DNA of 64,000 nt from Gonatopus flavifemur (Eukaryota; Arthropoda; Insecta; Hymenoptera; Dryinidae): the NCBI GenBank assembly GCA_018340375.1, contig JAFFJZ010000030.1, positions 2,480,001 to 2,544,000 on the forward strand, given 5' to 3'. The position numbers and the translations under genes are program-made. Of this stretch, positions 1 through 12,292 are shown one piece after another (positions within the stretch are counted from its first letter, which is position 1; each line of letters begins with the position of its first letter). The notes under the pieces are model-generated. The model saw only the letters and a list, made by a program, of their open reading frames with translations, was not told the origin of the DNA and did no database searches.

Positions 1-440
1 TGAAATCCATTTCACTTAGTAATAGATCATATTTCAGCCAGTAACGGGGAATCAATTGTTGGCCGTTTACCATAGCCGTACATCGGCTGATTATCGGCTG
101 TTTTCATTGCTGGCCTTTCTTATCAGCCAGTGGTGGGCCACACTTGTGCCAATGATATGAATCCATTGTTGGGCATTTAATGGTATCCATACTTACATGG
201 GTCGATTATTGGCTGTGTTTACATTATCGGGGTTTCCTGTATGGGATATGGGGCCAAGACTGAGCCGAAGTGAAGCCAAAATGCATAAATGCAAGGAGAG
301 TGATTCACTATCCATACGAGATAATTAAAAAAAATCTCATAGCTCAACTGCATTGAATACACCGACAACTTGGAGTACTTATCGGAACCCTAATATGTAC
401 ACGAAAAACAGTGAACTCTGATTGTTATCACAACTTCGGT
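1..440. repeat. Degenerate repeat-like noncoding DNA
   Basis: No gene is visible. Positions 60-240 hold several related words (GGCCGTTTACCATAGCCG, TCGGCTGATTATCGGCTG, ATTATTGGCTG), suggesting the remains of an element built from a short iterated palindrome. I see no clear ends within the window. Confidence 0.3.
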
Positions 441-595
441 CAGGGTTGATGTATTCAAAACAAGCTGTTTTAAACAAAAACCATTTTCAAAACGTTCTAA
501 TATTTTTTTGTATTATATTGTGAATGCACGGTTGGTATATTTAAAACGCCTTGTTTAAAACAACGTGTTTGGAACATGTTTCTTTTCCAACCCTG
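441..595. mobile_element. hAT-type MITE, 155 bp
   Basis: The element starts CAGGGTTG and ends CAACCCTG. The inverted arms are imperfect and share a GTTTTAAAC block about 30 bases in. It is flanked by an 8-bp direct repeat, ACTTCGGT at 433-440 and ACTCCGGT at 596-603 (7 of 8 identical). Terminal CAGGG with an 8-bp TSD is the signature of the hAT superfamily. It has no coding capacity, so it would be nonautonomous. Confidence 0.75.
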
Positions 596-603
596 ACTCC
601 GGT

Positions 604-2998
604 TGCTATATGGACAGCAGCGAATTTTTATAAACTATACGAGAATTCTTGTTCCTGGTGTTGGCGTAGAAATCGGAATTCTGGTAAGATTTGCTTCTCA
701 CTTTGTTCCGTATAAATTTCATAATAATTAGATGAAAATTATATTTTCAATTGCACTTACATCTGCATAATTACTGGTCATCGTTTTACCGTTAACTAGT
801 GCTGCAACAAAGAAAAAGAAAAAGAAAATTATTATTGTATTGAACTCTAATTTCATTTTATCACATAATAAAGTATAAAAACAATGAAATAATAAATTTT
901 CTTCACAACTATTACTGTGAATAACATCCCACATAGCACCACAGTCCCAGAAGAATTCTTAAAGAATTTGTCAAGAACACAATCAGTTCAATAAGAATTC
1001 TTTATGAATTTTTCTGAGATGTGAATTGATTCTATGAATCAACAAAACAATGAAAAAATTGCAAATGATATTCTTGAAATTTCACCCTGAGTGGATTTTT
1101 ACTCAAAGGAATTTGGGAAGTATTTTCGGTTATCAAATTCTCATGTACACGGAAAGAAGAAAATGATTCACATTATAAGACAAAAATAGATTTTTCTCTT
1201 ATTATATTTCGTAAAAATTTCCATTTAAAGGCTCGAAGCGACACGTTGTCATCCTACAGGGTAGATTCCTCCATTTTGTTTTTTCCTTGTAATCATATTA
1301 CTGAATTTCACCTCATTTTCACTCTAAATATTCAGAAGAATTCTAAATTAAAAAATACTCTTTAGGAGAGTTTTAGAATATCAAAGATTTGGGAACATTC
1401 AACGGGAATTCCTGATTTTGGAGCAGAGAAACATAAGAGTCGAAAGTGTGAAAGAAATCCTTTTGTGAAAATTGCTCTAAGGATTCTTTAGACTGTTACA
1501 AGGTCGTACGAAGCTTCAAAGAATGAACATCGTGACGCGCACGATTTCTACTGTATGAGATACGTCATTCGGAAATACGCCATAGGTATCCAACAGAATT
1601 TAATCAACACTTTTTTTTTGTGCGAAGATTATCTAACGATAAATATCTTTATAAGAATCGATGCGAAAATCCGAGAATATTCCTCTTGAAGATGAGGAGA
1701 AAATGGAACTCGAGAATCTCATCGTTTTTATGAAAATCTGAGACTTTCTTAGTTTTTTAATGAATCAGAAACGATAAGATTTAGAAAATGAACAAAGAAT
1801 AACAGAGACAATTGAAATTTATGAAACTTGTTTATTTATTTGTTACTCTTCACTTGGTATTCTCATTTGCCTAACCTTGTCGTTTCTAGTTTATTGAAAA
1901 CCCAAGAAAAAGTTTCAGATTCCTACAAAAATTATTATATTGTCGAGTTTTATTTTTTTTCGTGTAACGCTGTCAACAACTTTACTCATGAGAAAAATTG
2001 AGCATAGCACCAGTCCGTATCGATCACGGGATAATCAATATAAGCCAGTGACATCAAAGAGCTCAAGTATAACATACTTATCTTTCACACGCGAGCTGAG
2101 AAGAATAAACTTCTACGACACAACAATTTGGAAAATGTACATTTGAAATCCTTTACAAATTCCCCATAGCAACAAAATCTATTTTCAATTATTTCGCTGT
2201 TGAACGATTTCCAAAGATAAACATCGACAACTTTTCCGAAGTTTTCACAGCAACAAATCTCGGTGTTCTCCCTCTCGTAGATAACGATACAAAAAATGAA
2301 ATAAATCTTCAATACTCGAGATAGTCCAACATTTCGTTACGGTGCGTTGATCCAAGTCAGAAAAACATTGTGTTGCCTACATAAATGCAGTTAATGTAAC
2401 TCAGTATTTCCAAAACTAGAAAACGTAATGTTTTAATAAATCAATGATCAAAAGTGACAAATCTTCAATTAAGTTTTCATTGTCTAAAAATGATTAAAAA
2501 GACAACAACAATTATCCTTATCAAAACAGAATTTTTATCTTTCGTGTTGCACCGCTCACGATTCAAGAATTTTAATTCGATCGTTTACAGCACCTTATGC
2601 GTTCTTTGGCTCGAGATTCAAACAAATATAAAAAAAAAAAACAATAATAAAAGGTAAAAAATCAAAGACAAAGGTGACAAACAGGTCAAGGCGAGAACTC
2701 ATGACAGGATGATTGAGTGGGATGTGATATATGCGGTAATAAATGAGAAAATATGGAGGAAAAACATTTGTGAAGTCAAAAAAGAATACAAGTGTGTGGA
2801 AGAGAAAGAGAGGAAGTACGAGTTACGAGAAACCAGTTTGAAAACTGAACATCTCGGAATAATGATCTGAAATTGAAGCTGCTATTGCGTTTTTATTTGC
2901 ATCGTATTGGGTTGAATATTTGCATGTACAAATGGAACAACAACATGAGAAAACTGTGAAGAATTGATGTTATGAAAGTTTCCTCATGTTTTCAAAAG
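604..2998. other. AT-rich noncoding stretch, no gene seen
   Basis: Open frames here are short and low in complexity. At 928-942 there is a CCCACATAGCACCAC word preceded by AT, matching the left end of the CCC-type elements described later, but I could not find its right end. A lone ACACGGAAAGAAG at about 1149 resembles a CAC-type end, also unpaired. Confidence 0.4.
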
Positions 2999-3000
2999 TA

Positions 3001-3110
3001 CCCTAGTAAAAATCACTCTAGTAATTTTCTAGGCCCTTGTGAGGGACTTGCGAGGCCTTCTAAGGCCTTGTAATCGCCTAGAGAATGACTAGAGTGATTT
3101 CTACTAGGGG
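3001..3110. mobile_element. Short palindromic MITE, CCCTAG ends
   Basis: The left arm CCCTAGTAAAAATCACTC is matched by GAGTGATTTCTACTAGGGG on the right, and the arms continue inward (AATTTTCTAGGC against GCCTAGAGAATGACT). The loop carries AGGCCTT words. The left flank is TA. The right flank does not give a clear matching duplication. Related CCCTAGTG ends occur at 44253, 54272 and 54665. Confidence 0.65.
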
Positions 3111-4035
3111 ATAAAGTTGAATATGGCTATATAATATAAGGGTTGATGGTTTCAAAATTATTTTCTGAATGTTACAAAAGTTTATAAATTGAATTACTGA
3201 TTCAAACAAAAATTTCAAGCTTTTAGAAGCATTTTGAATAACTTAGAGATGATGAAGAGTGTATCGATCAACTTTTTAAGAATCATATTCTAAACCCCTC
3301 CAAAAAGAATGCTTGAGTATTTGAAGAATATTTTAGAATCTTCCAGGCATTCCCCTCAGATCCCATCTACTATTCTGAATCATTCGATTCAAAGATTGGA
3401 GATTCGTGTTCAACAGTTTGAAAAAAGCCTTTGATGCCGTGTTTGATGGAACTGAATATAGTCTTTTTGGTTGTTATAATGTATAATGATTTGTTTCTCT
3501 CATTTCATTCGATCGTACACTTCTCACTTCAAATGATATTTGTTAAAGGGATACTAGCGACGGAATCGAACCTTTCTTTCTATCGTATAAAAGTATCCTT
3601 TTCTAACCAACGTGCTCAGGTCGTATCCGCTGGTAACTCACAATAACCCACGTCGACAATAATAGAATGTCCTTCTAAATAATTCATCAACCTTATTCAA
3701 TGCATGGTAAATAATACCGAAACTTGAGGAATATTTCTTCATAGATAATGAAGTTATTTTGAGCAAAGGCAGTGTGAATAGATAGAATAATATACATAAC
3801 AATAATCTTTCGCATCGTATGCGCGTATTATAGTTGTCTGACTGCGTTGTGCTTTTAACCTTCTGAAACTTAACTTTCATGAACTTCTGTTATTTTGACA
3901 TAACATATCAGTTTGAATAATTTTAACACAGCACTTTCATGAGCAGGGCCAAAAAAATCATCGATTATTTGCTGTTGGAACACGGATGGGAACAAAACTC
4001 AATTTATAAATTTTTATTCGAGGTGAACATTTGAA
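3111..4035. other. Noncoding stretch, no gene seen
   Basis: The base composition is ordinary and AT-rich. I see no repeat, RNA or credible coding signal. Confidence 0.4.
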
Positions 4036-4037
4036 TA

Positions 4038-4247
4038 CACTGAAAAAACGGTATGGCTCTCACAGCTCTATTATTTATGTGTTCTTGCTGTCAGAAGGCA
4101 TAAGGATGCCAGTATAGCTTCCACAGCCGACAGATCGCTATGATAGCGACGCGTTCGGCTGTGGGAGCTATACTGGCATCCTTATACCTTCTGACAGCAA
4201 GAACACATAAATAGTAGAGCTGTGAGAGCCATACCGTTTTTTCAGTG
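4038..4247. mobile_element. Near-perfect palindromic MITE, CAC-type, TA flanks
   Basis: The two arms are about 95 bases each and differ at only about three positions; only a short loop around GATCGCTATGATAGCGAC separates them. The ends are CACTGAAAAAACGG and CCGTTTTTTCAGTG. Flanking dinucleotides are TA (4036-4037) and TA (4248-4249). High arm identity suggests recent spread or gene conversion between arms. RNA from either strand would fold into a long hairpin. Confidence 0.85.
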
Positions 4248-4249
4248 TA

Positions 4250-5120
4250 CTGTAGCAATAAGAGAATTTCGAACAGTTGATTCAACTGAAAGTTCCCAAT
4301 GATACTTTTACGGTTATAGTTGGAACTTTTCTCAACTTCGTTTTTAGTAACGACAACTAAATTTGTACAACATTTGGATGAGATCTTTCAGGATTCTCAG
4401 TGATTTGAAACCACCCGAATAGATCGATAGTTATGCCAGCTGAGTTTTGAGTAGAATAGTTTAAAACTGAAATTGAATAATGAATCCAGTCATGGCAACT
4501 CCTTGCTATGCTCTTTGAACTTATTCAAAAGATTTTTACTCCCATTGTTCTCTACCATGAACTTCCTTAGTCATTGACGATTTCATTCTGTGACTTGCAC
4601 ATTGATGCTGTAAAGGGAATTGAACAAACTATTTTCAAATTAATACCTCTTGTGAGTAATGAGAAATTTTTTATCATCTATATTGATTATTAAAAGTGTA
4701 CACCTTTCATTTAATACCGCCTTTTGACTTACATCACTTACATTCTATTTCGCGCCAAAACTCTATTCACTCAAATAAATGAATTAACTTCACCCAAGCT
4801 GAACGATATTCTCAAAGAAATTGACTGCACGCGTGTGTTGACTGATCTCAATCCCAATCACTGGCAAATGCGAATAAAAATGATAAATAAAAAAATATGC
4901 AGACTATCTTAGAGAATTGAACCTCACAAACACTGGAAAATCCCTAAGCCATCATATAACAGCGGACAGACAAGTGCAAACTGGGATCACACTGTAACTG
5001 AAGAATTTACTCTGTGATTTTGCGGACAAGACTTTCAATATAATTTTCAATCATTCATTTGTATTGCCGTTTAAAACAAACTGGTCATTCTAACTGAATC
5101 AGAAACTGATTCAATGACAG
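4250..5120. other. Noncoding stretch, no gene seen
   Basis: I see no convincing coding, RNA or repeat signal. The 62-codon open frame near 4724 has no recognisable feature. Confidence 0.4.
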
Positions 5121-5122
5121 TA

Positions 5123-5382
5123 CACTGGAGGAGAACCTAGTTGAAGTTACGAAATTGATTTGGTTGCCTCAAATATGTGATTGGTTTATTATTACCAAGA
5201 TTTCGTAACTATTACAAGGATGTGATAATAATAACTAAAACTTGGTAACTGTAATCAAAGGCCTTAGTTGTGAGTTTGTATGTCGGTAATTATAATTAAA
5301 TATTTATTTCGCCATATCCAACTATAAGATTTGCCAATTATTACCAAATGCTGGCAACTGTCACTAAATCCTTTTCTCAGTG
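5123..5382. mobile_element. CAC-type MITE, TA flanks
   Basis: It starts CACTGGAGGAGAACC and ends TTTTCTCAGTG, with TA at 5121-5122 and 5383-5384. The interior repeats words such as GTAACT and ATTACCAA in both orientations. Arm identity is lower than in the 4038 element, suggesting an older copy. Confidence 0.6.
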
Positions 5383-5384
5383 TA

Positions 5385-5948
5385 GCAATAAATTATACTT
5401 CAGAATTGTCCCTGTCCAAAATTTTATTTTAAATTGTGGTAAATATGAAAAGTAATATCTTCGCGTGATGATAATGTATGATTATTCCCCTTTACCAAGA
5501 GGATGTACGTATCCTTAAAAGTGAATAAATTTCAACTTCAACTTTATTCTATTCTGCAAAAGAAAACGCGTCATCATTCTAGTCAACAACACGATGATGT
5601 TTGTGATGCATTCTACTTATTATTCGTTATATTCCATTCGTATCGGATATGATGCTATCATCATCGAATGATTCAATCAATCTATTATACGCTACTTTGC
5701 AATGAAGAGACGATAAAAGGATCCACACGATGAATTTGTGTTGAGTTTTTATACCTTTCACGAGATTTAGGTTGATTAAAAATCTAATATAACCCTTTCG
5801 ATCCATTTTTTTATCACAATAAATTCTTATAAATGTCATATACGATATTGATTGTATCCCTCCAACATTTCATCCAAAATTTACGGATAAGGCGCATAAA
5901 GCGCATAAAAAGTGATTCTCCAATAATATATGGAGCGAAACAAGTTTT
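5385..5948. other. Noncoding stretch, no gene seen
   Basis: AT-rich sequence with no recognisable feature. Confidence 0.4.
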
Positions 5949-5950
5949 TG

Positions 5951-6233
5951 CACGGAAAAAAAGGAAATAGCTGGGGCAACTAATTATTTTTTTAGCACTC
6001 TTTTTTCACCGCTGTAGCTATTTTTTAGCTACCGGAGTGGTATACTGTAGTTTCAACTGCACAGGTTTTGCGGTTGAGATTTGGATAGCCAAATAATTTG
6101 GTTGTTGAATTTTCGCTGCGGCAGCTATAATTCTTGCTACTACCGCTAAGTAAATAGCTGTGACAGCTAAAAAGTAGCTCCCGTAGATGATTTTCAGCTA
6201 TCTCCAAATGATAGCTAATTATTTTTTTCTGTG
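5951..6233. mobile_element. CAC-type MITE with TG/TG target duplication
   Basis: The left end is CACGGAAAAAAAGG and the right end is TTTTTTTCTGTG. The flanks are TG (5949-5950) and TG (6234-6235). This is a direct and not an inverted match, so it reads as a duplicated target. The interior iterates the word AGCTA in both directions (TAGCTATTTTTTAGCTACC, GTGACAGCTAAAAAGTAGC). Confidence 0.75.
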
Positions 6234-6235
6234 TG

Positions 6236-7193
6236 CATATTTTTAGGAGGTTTGTTCATACGTATATTTATCTTGTCATTCATCAGTACATTTTTTGTTT
6301 CATTTAAATTCAAATATCCAAATTAAACTCAATATATATATACTGTAAAAACTAGAATAAACGAACAAATAAACACGATTTTTATGAAGTTTGGTATAAA
6401 CATGTATTGGCTCCATGATTACAAAACTTCGGGAATACTTTTGCGGCATATTGAGCTATGTAAAAAAACGATTATCAAATATTTCATCCCAAAATTGCGG
6501 AGCTACCGCCAGCAGCGTACCAGAAGATGTTCAAAAGTTGCCGTGCAATCTAGCTCGTTGTAGACTTCAATTTGAAAAAAATTTGTTTCCCTTGCGAGAA
6601 TATTCACTTCATCAACTAAGACGTTAGTTCTGTTCACAAATTTATTTTTGTAAGTAAAGAAATTGAGTTGTGTCAATCGCTTTTCTTGCTCCTTCAGCCA
6701 TTTTTTAGGCGCCACAGTAACAAACCAGTTTTTTTAGGCCAGCAATACTTTTCTTTCCATGCGCGATACAAATCAAACATTTTTTGACCTCTTACACGTG
6801 TAGCTTCTATTTGAATGTCATCATATGTAAAAGAAATGTGAAATTTGAAAAATAACACTAAAAGAAAAGTTGGAATTCGATATTCTTCGCATTTTATTTT
6901 CGTAAAGTTCATCTTATGAAATTTTGTTTTCAATTAATTTTCAAAAACAACTCAATTCAGTTAGAAGGTAATTATGTTGATCACATTTTTGCAGAATTTG
7001 AACAAAATCAGTTGAGTAGTGTTTGCGCAATCGTGCAAGGCAGTTCGGAAAATGCAGTTTCGAGTAAAACGCTTTAAAAGTTTTTACATGTGAAAGCTTC
7101 ATGATGGAATTATTGGCAGATCAATCTACGATATCAAATCTTTCTTCAGCTTTCTCATTAAGAGCAAAAAGAAACAATCAATTTTTCCATCAT
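6236..7193. other. Noncoding stretch with one repeat fragment
   Basis: No gene seen. At about 6700-6760 the words GGCGCCACAGTAACAAACC and AGGCCAGCAATACTTTTC match, in part, the element near 56.76-56.97 kb (GGCGCTATAGTAACAAACC), so this is probably one end of a decayed copy. Confidence 0.4.
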
Positions 7194-7195
7194 TA

Positions 7196-7451
7196 CACGG
7201 AAAAAAATTGTCTATTATAAATTACTAGACTCGCTAGTATATTGCGGATATACTTGCATTCTAAAGTTATATACAAAACATTCTCTTCAAAAGTACCAGA
7301 CTTTCTGGGAGTTAATGGTAGGATAATGACATTTTATAATAGAAAGTCTGATGCTTTTGATGAGAATGTTTGGTATATAACCTTAAAATGCAAGTATATC
7401 CTCAATTTACTAGCGAGTCTAGTAATTTTTAGTAGATAATTTTTCTCAGTG
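7196..7451. mobile_element. CAC-type MITE, TA flanks; second copy at the window end
   Basis: The left end CACGGAAAAAAATTGTC and right end GATAATTTTTCTCAGTG bound arms of roughly 110 bases that share a CTAGACTCGCTAGTA block. TA lies on both sides (7194-7195, 7452-7453). The same sequence reappears at 63902-64000, so this is a multicopy family and not a chance palindrome. Confidence 0.85.
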
Positions 7452-7453
7452 TA

Positions 7454-7770
7454 TAAATGTATATATATCCCTTAAACAATTAATACAAACTCGGTATTTA
7501 GTTAAATAACGAGCTGAAAATTGTATTACGCATGGCATGGAGTTTTTCTTGCCACAGAAAAAAATCATATTCCGTGTGTAGAATGATGTGAATAATGTGT
7601 AGCATCATGATTATAGACAACAAGGATAAAAATAGATGGTCAAGCGGTGAGACGAGTGGAAATCAATGATGTAAATTATATGCTCAGAAAGCATACGTTT
7701 CCATTCGCGTTTCATCGCAAACGTGAGATTTAACGACTGATGAAAAATTCAAATCAGTATCAATAATTAT
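7454..7770. other. Noncoding stretch, no gene seen
   Basis: No recognisable feature. Confidence 0.4.
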
Positions 7771-7771
7771 G

Positions 7772-8007
7772 CACACTGAGAGAAGTGCAATGATTACCAT
7801 GTGCGAATGATAATTAAGATACGGTTTCAGGATTTCGGTTGCACATACTGTGGAGAATCGCAGGGATTTCTATGCAGATGAAAATCATTAACATTCATAT
7901 AAACGTGGATACCAAATAACGTAGAATTCATCATCAGTCCAGCGATTGTGTTACTCAACTATCATTCTCACATGGTTATGGTTACATTTCACTTTTCTCT
8001 GTATGTG
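7772..8007. mobile_element. MITE-like inverted repeat
   Basis: Left CACACTGAGAGAAGTGCAAT pairs with right CACTTTTCTCTGTATGTG, and further in TGTGCGAATGATA pairs with TATCATTCTCACA. The arms carry several mismatches. The ends resemble the CAC-type group, but the flanking duplication is not clear. Confidence 0.6.
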
Positions 8008-8009
8008 CT

Positions 8010-9764
8010 CAACGAGTGTTATAAGATTATATTTGTTCATGATTAACAATTGAGCATGTTTTTATCTGACATATTGTTTTCAAGAGGTATCTTAGAAATT
8101 TAATAAGTTTGTTGAATTCCACTCGATGTTCAATACTCTGACATGTAATTCATTATCCGATTGAAAACTGATATAGTACACCCAGATGATTTTAATATTT
8201 TAATTAATATGAGTCCATATTAGTTTTTCGAGCATTTTCATGCATAGTTTCAGGAAAAACGGTGGTTCCAAAAATGAGGGATGTGGAACAAAGTGTGGCG
8301 TTTTGTGTAGTTCTTTGATTCTATAGTCTGAGCCTGACAAGGCTTATAACGTTTGGTTATAACTTAAATACACAAAATGTATCCAACATATGAAACGTCT
8401 CATAACGAGATCAGAGCAAAACCAGACAGATTACTTTTTTTGAGGTACATTCGGAACTATGTTTACTAAATTTTGAAAAGCCATTCAGAAATTCAAATTC
8501 TTATAAAATTATACAAAGTTTTGAGAAATTTCAAGAATTTGTATAAATTTGTTCCTGCCGATGAATTTGATCTTGTCCAATTTTCAACACAGTTATATTT
8601 CTCTCGCTATTTACTCCTCACCCACGTTTCCATTAGAAATCATCTGAGTAAATATTTGACATATCATTCAATATAATTCAACTTGCGAATAACATCTTAG
8701 ATCATTGAAAAAAATTAGATAACCAGAGTGAGTTGCTACTTTTTCTTCACTACCTTGTCAAACGGTACAACCTTGTCAAAATTCCCATCAATTTTAATGC
8801 GACTCGCCGCAAGTTATTCTTCGTCAAAGCATATAGAAATTCATATTCATATTTGGAAATTCATGCAACGATATAAAATTAATATTGATAAATTCAGTGC
8901 ATATGCATATGAAATTTAAATGTACATTTCCGAGTCAGGATGCATTGAATTCATCACGCATGAAGTAATTTTCGGGGTACGAATGAGAATTTCAAAAATG
9001 TATTTGATATAAAATCTCAGTGTGCATAAATGTTTGAAAATATACTCGATAAATCTGAGAAAAAAAACGAATTAATCCATCATCGGCATGCATGTTGACT
9101 AATTATACAGAAAAAATGTTGCTTGCGTAGAAATTACATAAAACTTAGTCTAATAAAAACTAGTCCATAGAAAATATATGCTGATTGAATCAATTAAATT
9201 GAACACGAAGTTTAGATACAATATGTGCGATAGTTGAAGAAAAAATCGAGAACGTTTGTAAAACAACGAATTATGTTATGTGGAAAAATATTTACAAAAA
9301 TCCAGTTGTGGTACAAACTTTCAATATTGTACGAGATTCGATCATGAATGTTGATTATTTTCTTCTTCAAATTAATCATTATTGTTATCATAACATTCCT
9401 CATACTTATTTTGAAATTTTTCGGTATCTTATCACATTGTACCCGATACAGTCACTTACAGAACACTCCTGCTGCATTTTTCATATCACAATCTAACTTG
9501 AATGTCACGTAAATTTGATAATAGGGAATAATGTTTGGAAAATCGCATCTTCGATTCAGCTGTTTTCATCATTTCTTTTCGGAAAAGATTCGAAAACTGC
9601 TTCAGAGTGGAAAAATTGTCATCGTCATATATAATCTACATAAAATTACATGTAAATTGTATACAATTTTGAAAACTTCCTCTCGGGGTACAACAAATCA
9701 AAAAAGTATATTTCCATATGAACTTTTCTAAATGATCTACAATAAGACGAGTTTCAACAATAAC
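8010..9764. other. AT-rich noncoding stretch, no gene seen
   Basis: The open frames of 60-70 codons have compositions expected from AT-rich DNA. No repeat or RNA gene recognised. Confidence 0.4.
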
Positions 9765-9768
9765 ACTA

Positions 9769-9905
9769 GGGATAGGCGATATTTTGACAGCATCGATATT
9801 TTTATAGAAAATTTCGCGAGTTTATATTGAATTCTATAAAATATAGATCCAAATTGTATACAAATTCTATAAAAATATCGATACTGTCAAAATATCGCCT
9901 ATCCC
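9769..9905. mobile_element. Short MITE with GGGATAGGCGATA ends
   Basis: GGGATAGGCGATATTTTGAC on the left is matched by its complement on the right. The arms extend about 36 bases through ATCGATATTTTTATAGAA. TA lies on both sides. Alternatively the flanks TAACAC and TTACAC are a 6-bp duplication of an element starting TAGGG, which would fit a hAT-like origin. The superfamily is unresolved. Confidence 0.7.
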
Positions 9906-9909
9906 TATT

Positions 9910-11960
9910 ACACACAAACAATATGAAACTCTATATAATTCATATACAAATTATATGAAATCATTTTCTAACACCTCAATATCTATAAATGTTTGTAATA
10001 TACATGAAATCTTTCTATTTTCAAATTTCATCATCCATCACTAACGTGACGTAACTTTTCTAAACAGAAAAATACCTTCCCGTATTTATTTTCTATCGAT
10101 TTCAAATGAAATGAATGAATGTTTCAAATGTACAAACGCACAAATTCATCTTTATGCACGGCACTTCACACACACTTTTCATCACAAAGTGATTACACAA
10201 TGATACACTTCCATTTTATTATTTAGAATCAATTGATATTCCCTTTTTGATCTCTTATTCTTCCTGTTCATAGATTCTTATGAGGAAGTAAAAAATGCAC
10301 AATAAGGATTCTTGAATAGAATTAAATATCTAATTGAATAGAATAAAAATATGCGTATATCGTAACTGCGTACAATAAAGTAATTAAAAATATTGGGAAA
10401 AATAATTACGGAATTTTCAATACGATAATGTTCTGGGACAAACAAAATATCTTCTTTACATCGAAAAAAAGAAGTTCTAATTAACCAACAAAATTGTTTG
10501 AAAATAGCTTTGACAATTGTAATATTTTTTTTATCCAAGTGCACTCGTTTTTTATTCAAGCTGTACATTGAATAAGCTTCTGTATTGAATCGCGTAACTG
10601 AAATCATGCGAATTCAAGGTCAAAAAACTGATAAACCGTATCCAAGCATGGCACGCCGCAACCTGGATTGATTTCAAAATATTCATAGGACCTCATAATA
10701 TGCGTGAAATGAAAAATGTTTCGCAAACGTGACAGAATGTCGAACTGTAATTCTTCATAGAAAATTAAATTTCAAATGTCATGGGTATGACTCGAGTCAT
10801 TGCAGTGAACTATAATATGATCGGGTGGTTAATTCATTCAAGATTATGCAAAGAGGAGAACAATGAACCGTATGAATTAAAAACCAGCATTGAGCAATTT
10901 TCTTGGGAAAGTGAAGAAAGGGAAAATCAATTGAGGAAATAAGAGATTGACGGTTACGATACAACGACTTACCCATTGTGCAGTTCCGTCTCTTGACAGT
11001 CACTGTGCGTAAATGTAAAACCTGACAGTTCAGTTCACTGCGAGATAAAAGTATTTCTGGTTTCCCGGAGAGAAAGACCTGTTTCTCAGCACGTGATGAC
11101 TAAACGCATATATATACACCGTATATACACTCGCGCGCGAATATATATATATGTATACATAAACATATACTCTTGAATCACTAATAAAAAGTATTTATGA
11201 TGTTACAATCTACACTTCGAGAGTTCGGTGGACAAAGAATCACTATCCCATGCAGAAACTATACAAGGAATTATCATGTATCAGGCTGTTGAATGAATGA
11301 ATGAATGAATGCGTTCAAAGAATATGTACCTGAATAGTATTGGTGAATTTCCTCAATGCATGTATTGTTTACAATTAAATACTTCAAACTCATAACAGCA
11401 GATGGCTCTCTCTCTCTCTCTTTTTCTCTTGATATTAATCCAAAGTCTGAATCACGATAAACTTTTCAGAGAATGTAATGAGATGCGCAGAAATCTGAAA
11501 TACAGATCCCGCGCAACGCAGAATCCGATTTTCGTTCTGTTCGCGCATCCTCGCGTGATATGGGCTTAATAACCATCTGTTCAGTGGGATACTATTCGAT
11601 AAAATAATTCAGCGGGTTTCATATATTCCACGTTCTTATGATGGATCAAAAATCGAGTGATTAGATGAAGGGAATTTGAAAGAAATTTGAAGGTTTCTTC
11701 TCGTGTGTTTGAAAATTAAATCTCAACCTCAAAAGATGGTAACGACTCTGTTAGTGGCAATCATCCGAAGGATATCATGTAGTCTCAAGAGTTACCAATT
11801 CTCTTCATTTTACCGATGAATACCTCAAAGGGATGAAAAAAACCAGCCGTAGGCACGTTCTTTCAACATGGATTTATTATTTTTATTTTTAGTTGATTCT
11901 TTTTATTTTATTGAATTACACTGGTCAACAATCATTTTGATGCCTGAAGTTTGAGAACTG
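9910..11960. other. Noncoding, possibly unique DNA with short microsatellites
   Basis: No gene is recognised. A 109-codon minus frame at 10278-10607 looks like chance AT-rich coding. Microsatellites include an AT run near 11147, a (GAAT)n tract at about 11295 and a (CT)n tract at about 11407. The part from about 10980 to 11580 is richer in CpG than its surroundings (CTCGCGCGCG, CCCGCGCAACGC) and lacks MITE signatures. This could fit a regulatory region or an untranslated exon, but I cannot show that. Confidence 0.3.
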
Positions 11961-11963
11961 ATC

Positions 11964-12292
11964 ATTAGATTTGTTGGATCAGCTTGTTTTTTATAATCTT
12001 TTATACATATAATTCATCAATTATATAGATTAGGGTAAGGCGGGGTAATATGCCAGTGTGGGTAAAATGCCACTTGGGTGATATTTGCCAAAATTACCGC
12101 AGATAGCAGTCATAGCTTAGTCATATGTTCTTCGGAATCAATTAGTGTACTGATTCAGAAGAACATATGATGGCCATCTGCGGTAATTTTGGAAAATATC
12201 ACCCAAGTGGCATATTACCCCGCCTTACCCTATATATGAAAATTATATGTATAAAAGATAACACAAAGTGAGCTGATCCAAGAAATCTGATA
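11964..12292. mobile_element. Inverted-repeat element hosting a second palindrome
   Basis: ATTAGATTTGTTGGATCAGC at the left pairs imperfectly with GCTGATCCAAGAAATCTGAT at the right, and ATCTTTTATACATATAATT pairs with AATTATATGTATAAAAGAT. The inner part is a separate palindrome at 12033-12230, so this looks like one element inserted in the loop of another. Confidence 0.6.
12033..12230. mobile_element. Palindromic MITE with GGGTAAGGCGGGGTAA ends
   Basis: The left arm (GGGTAAGGCGGGGTAATATG, then CACTTGGGTGATATTT, then AAAATTACCGCAGAT) is mirrored on the right with few mismatches, down to a centre around CATATGTTCTTC / GAAGAACATATG. TA flanks both ends. Repeats with similar G-rich GGGTAA-GGGGTAA ends are familiar from other insect genomes. 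Confidence 0.75.

Noticed and set aside
3001..3110. 2-bp duplication for the CCCTAG elements
   Set aside because: Left flank TA does not match the right flank GA, and the 54272 and 54665 elements also lack a match, so this family is not counted in the dinucleotide set.
10278..10607. 109-codon minus-strand frame
   Set aside because: AT-rich composition, no domain, no start or splice context, and no homology I recognise.
10980..11580. Promoter or first exon in the CpG-richer region
   Set aside because: No downstream coding exon or clear core-promoter arrangement could be shown; composition alone is not enough.
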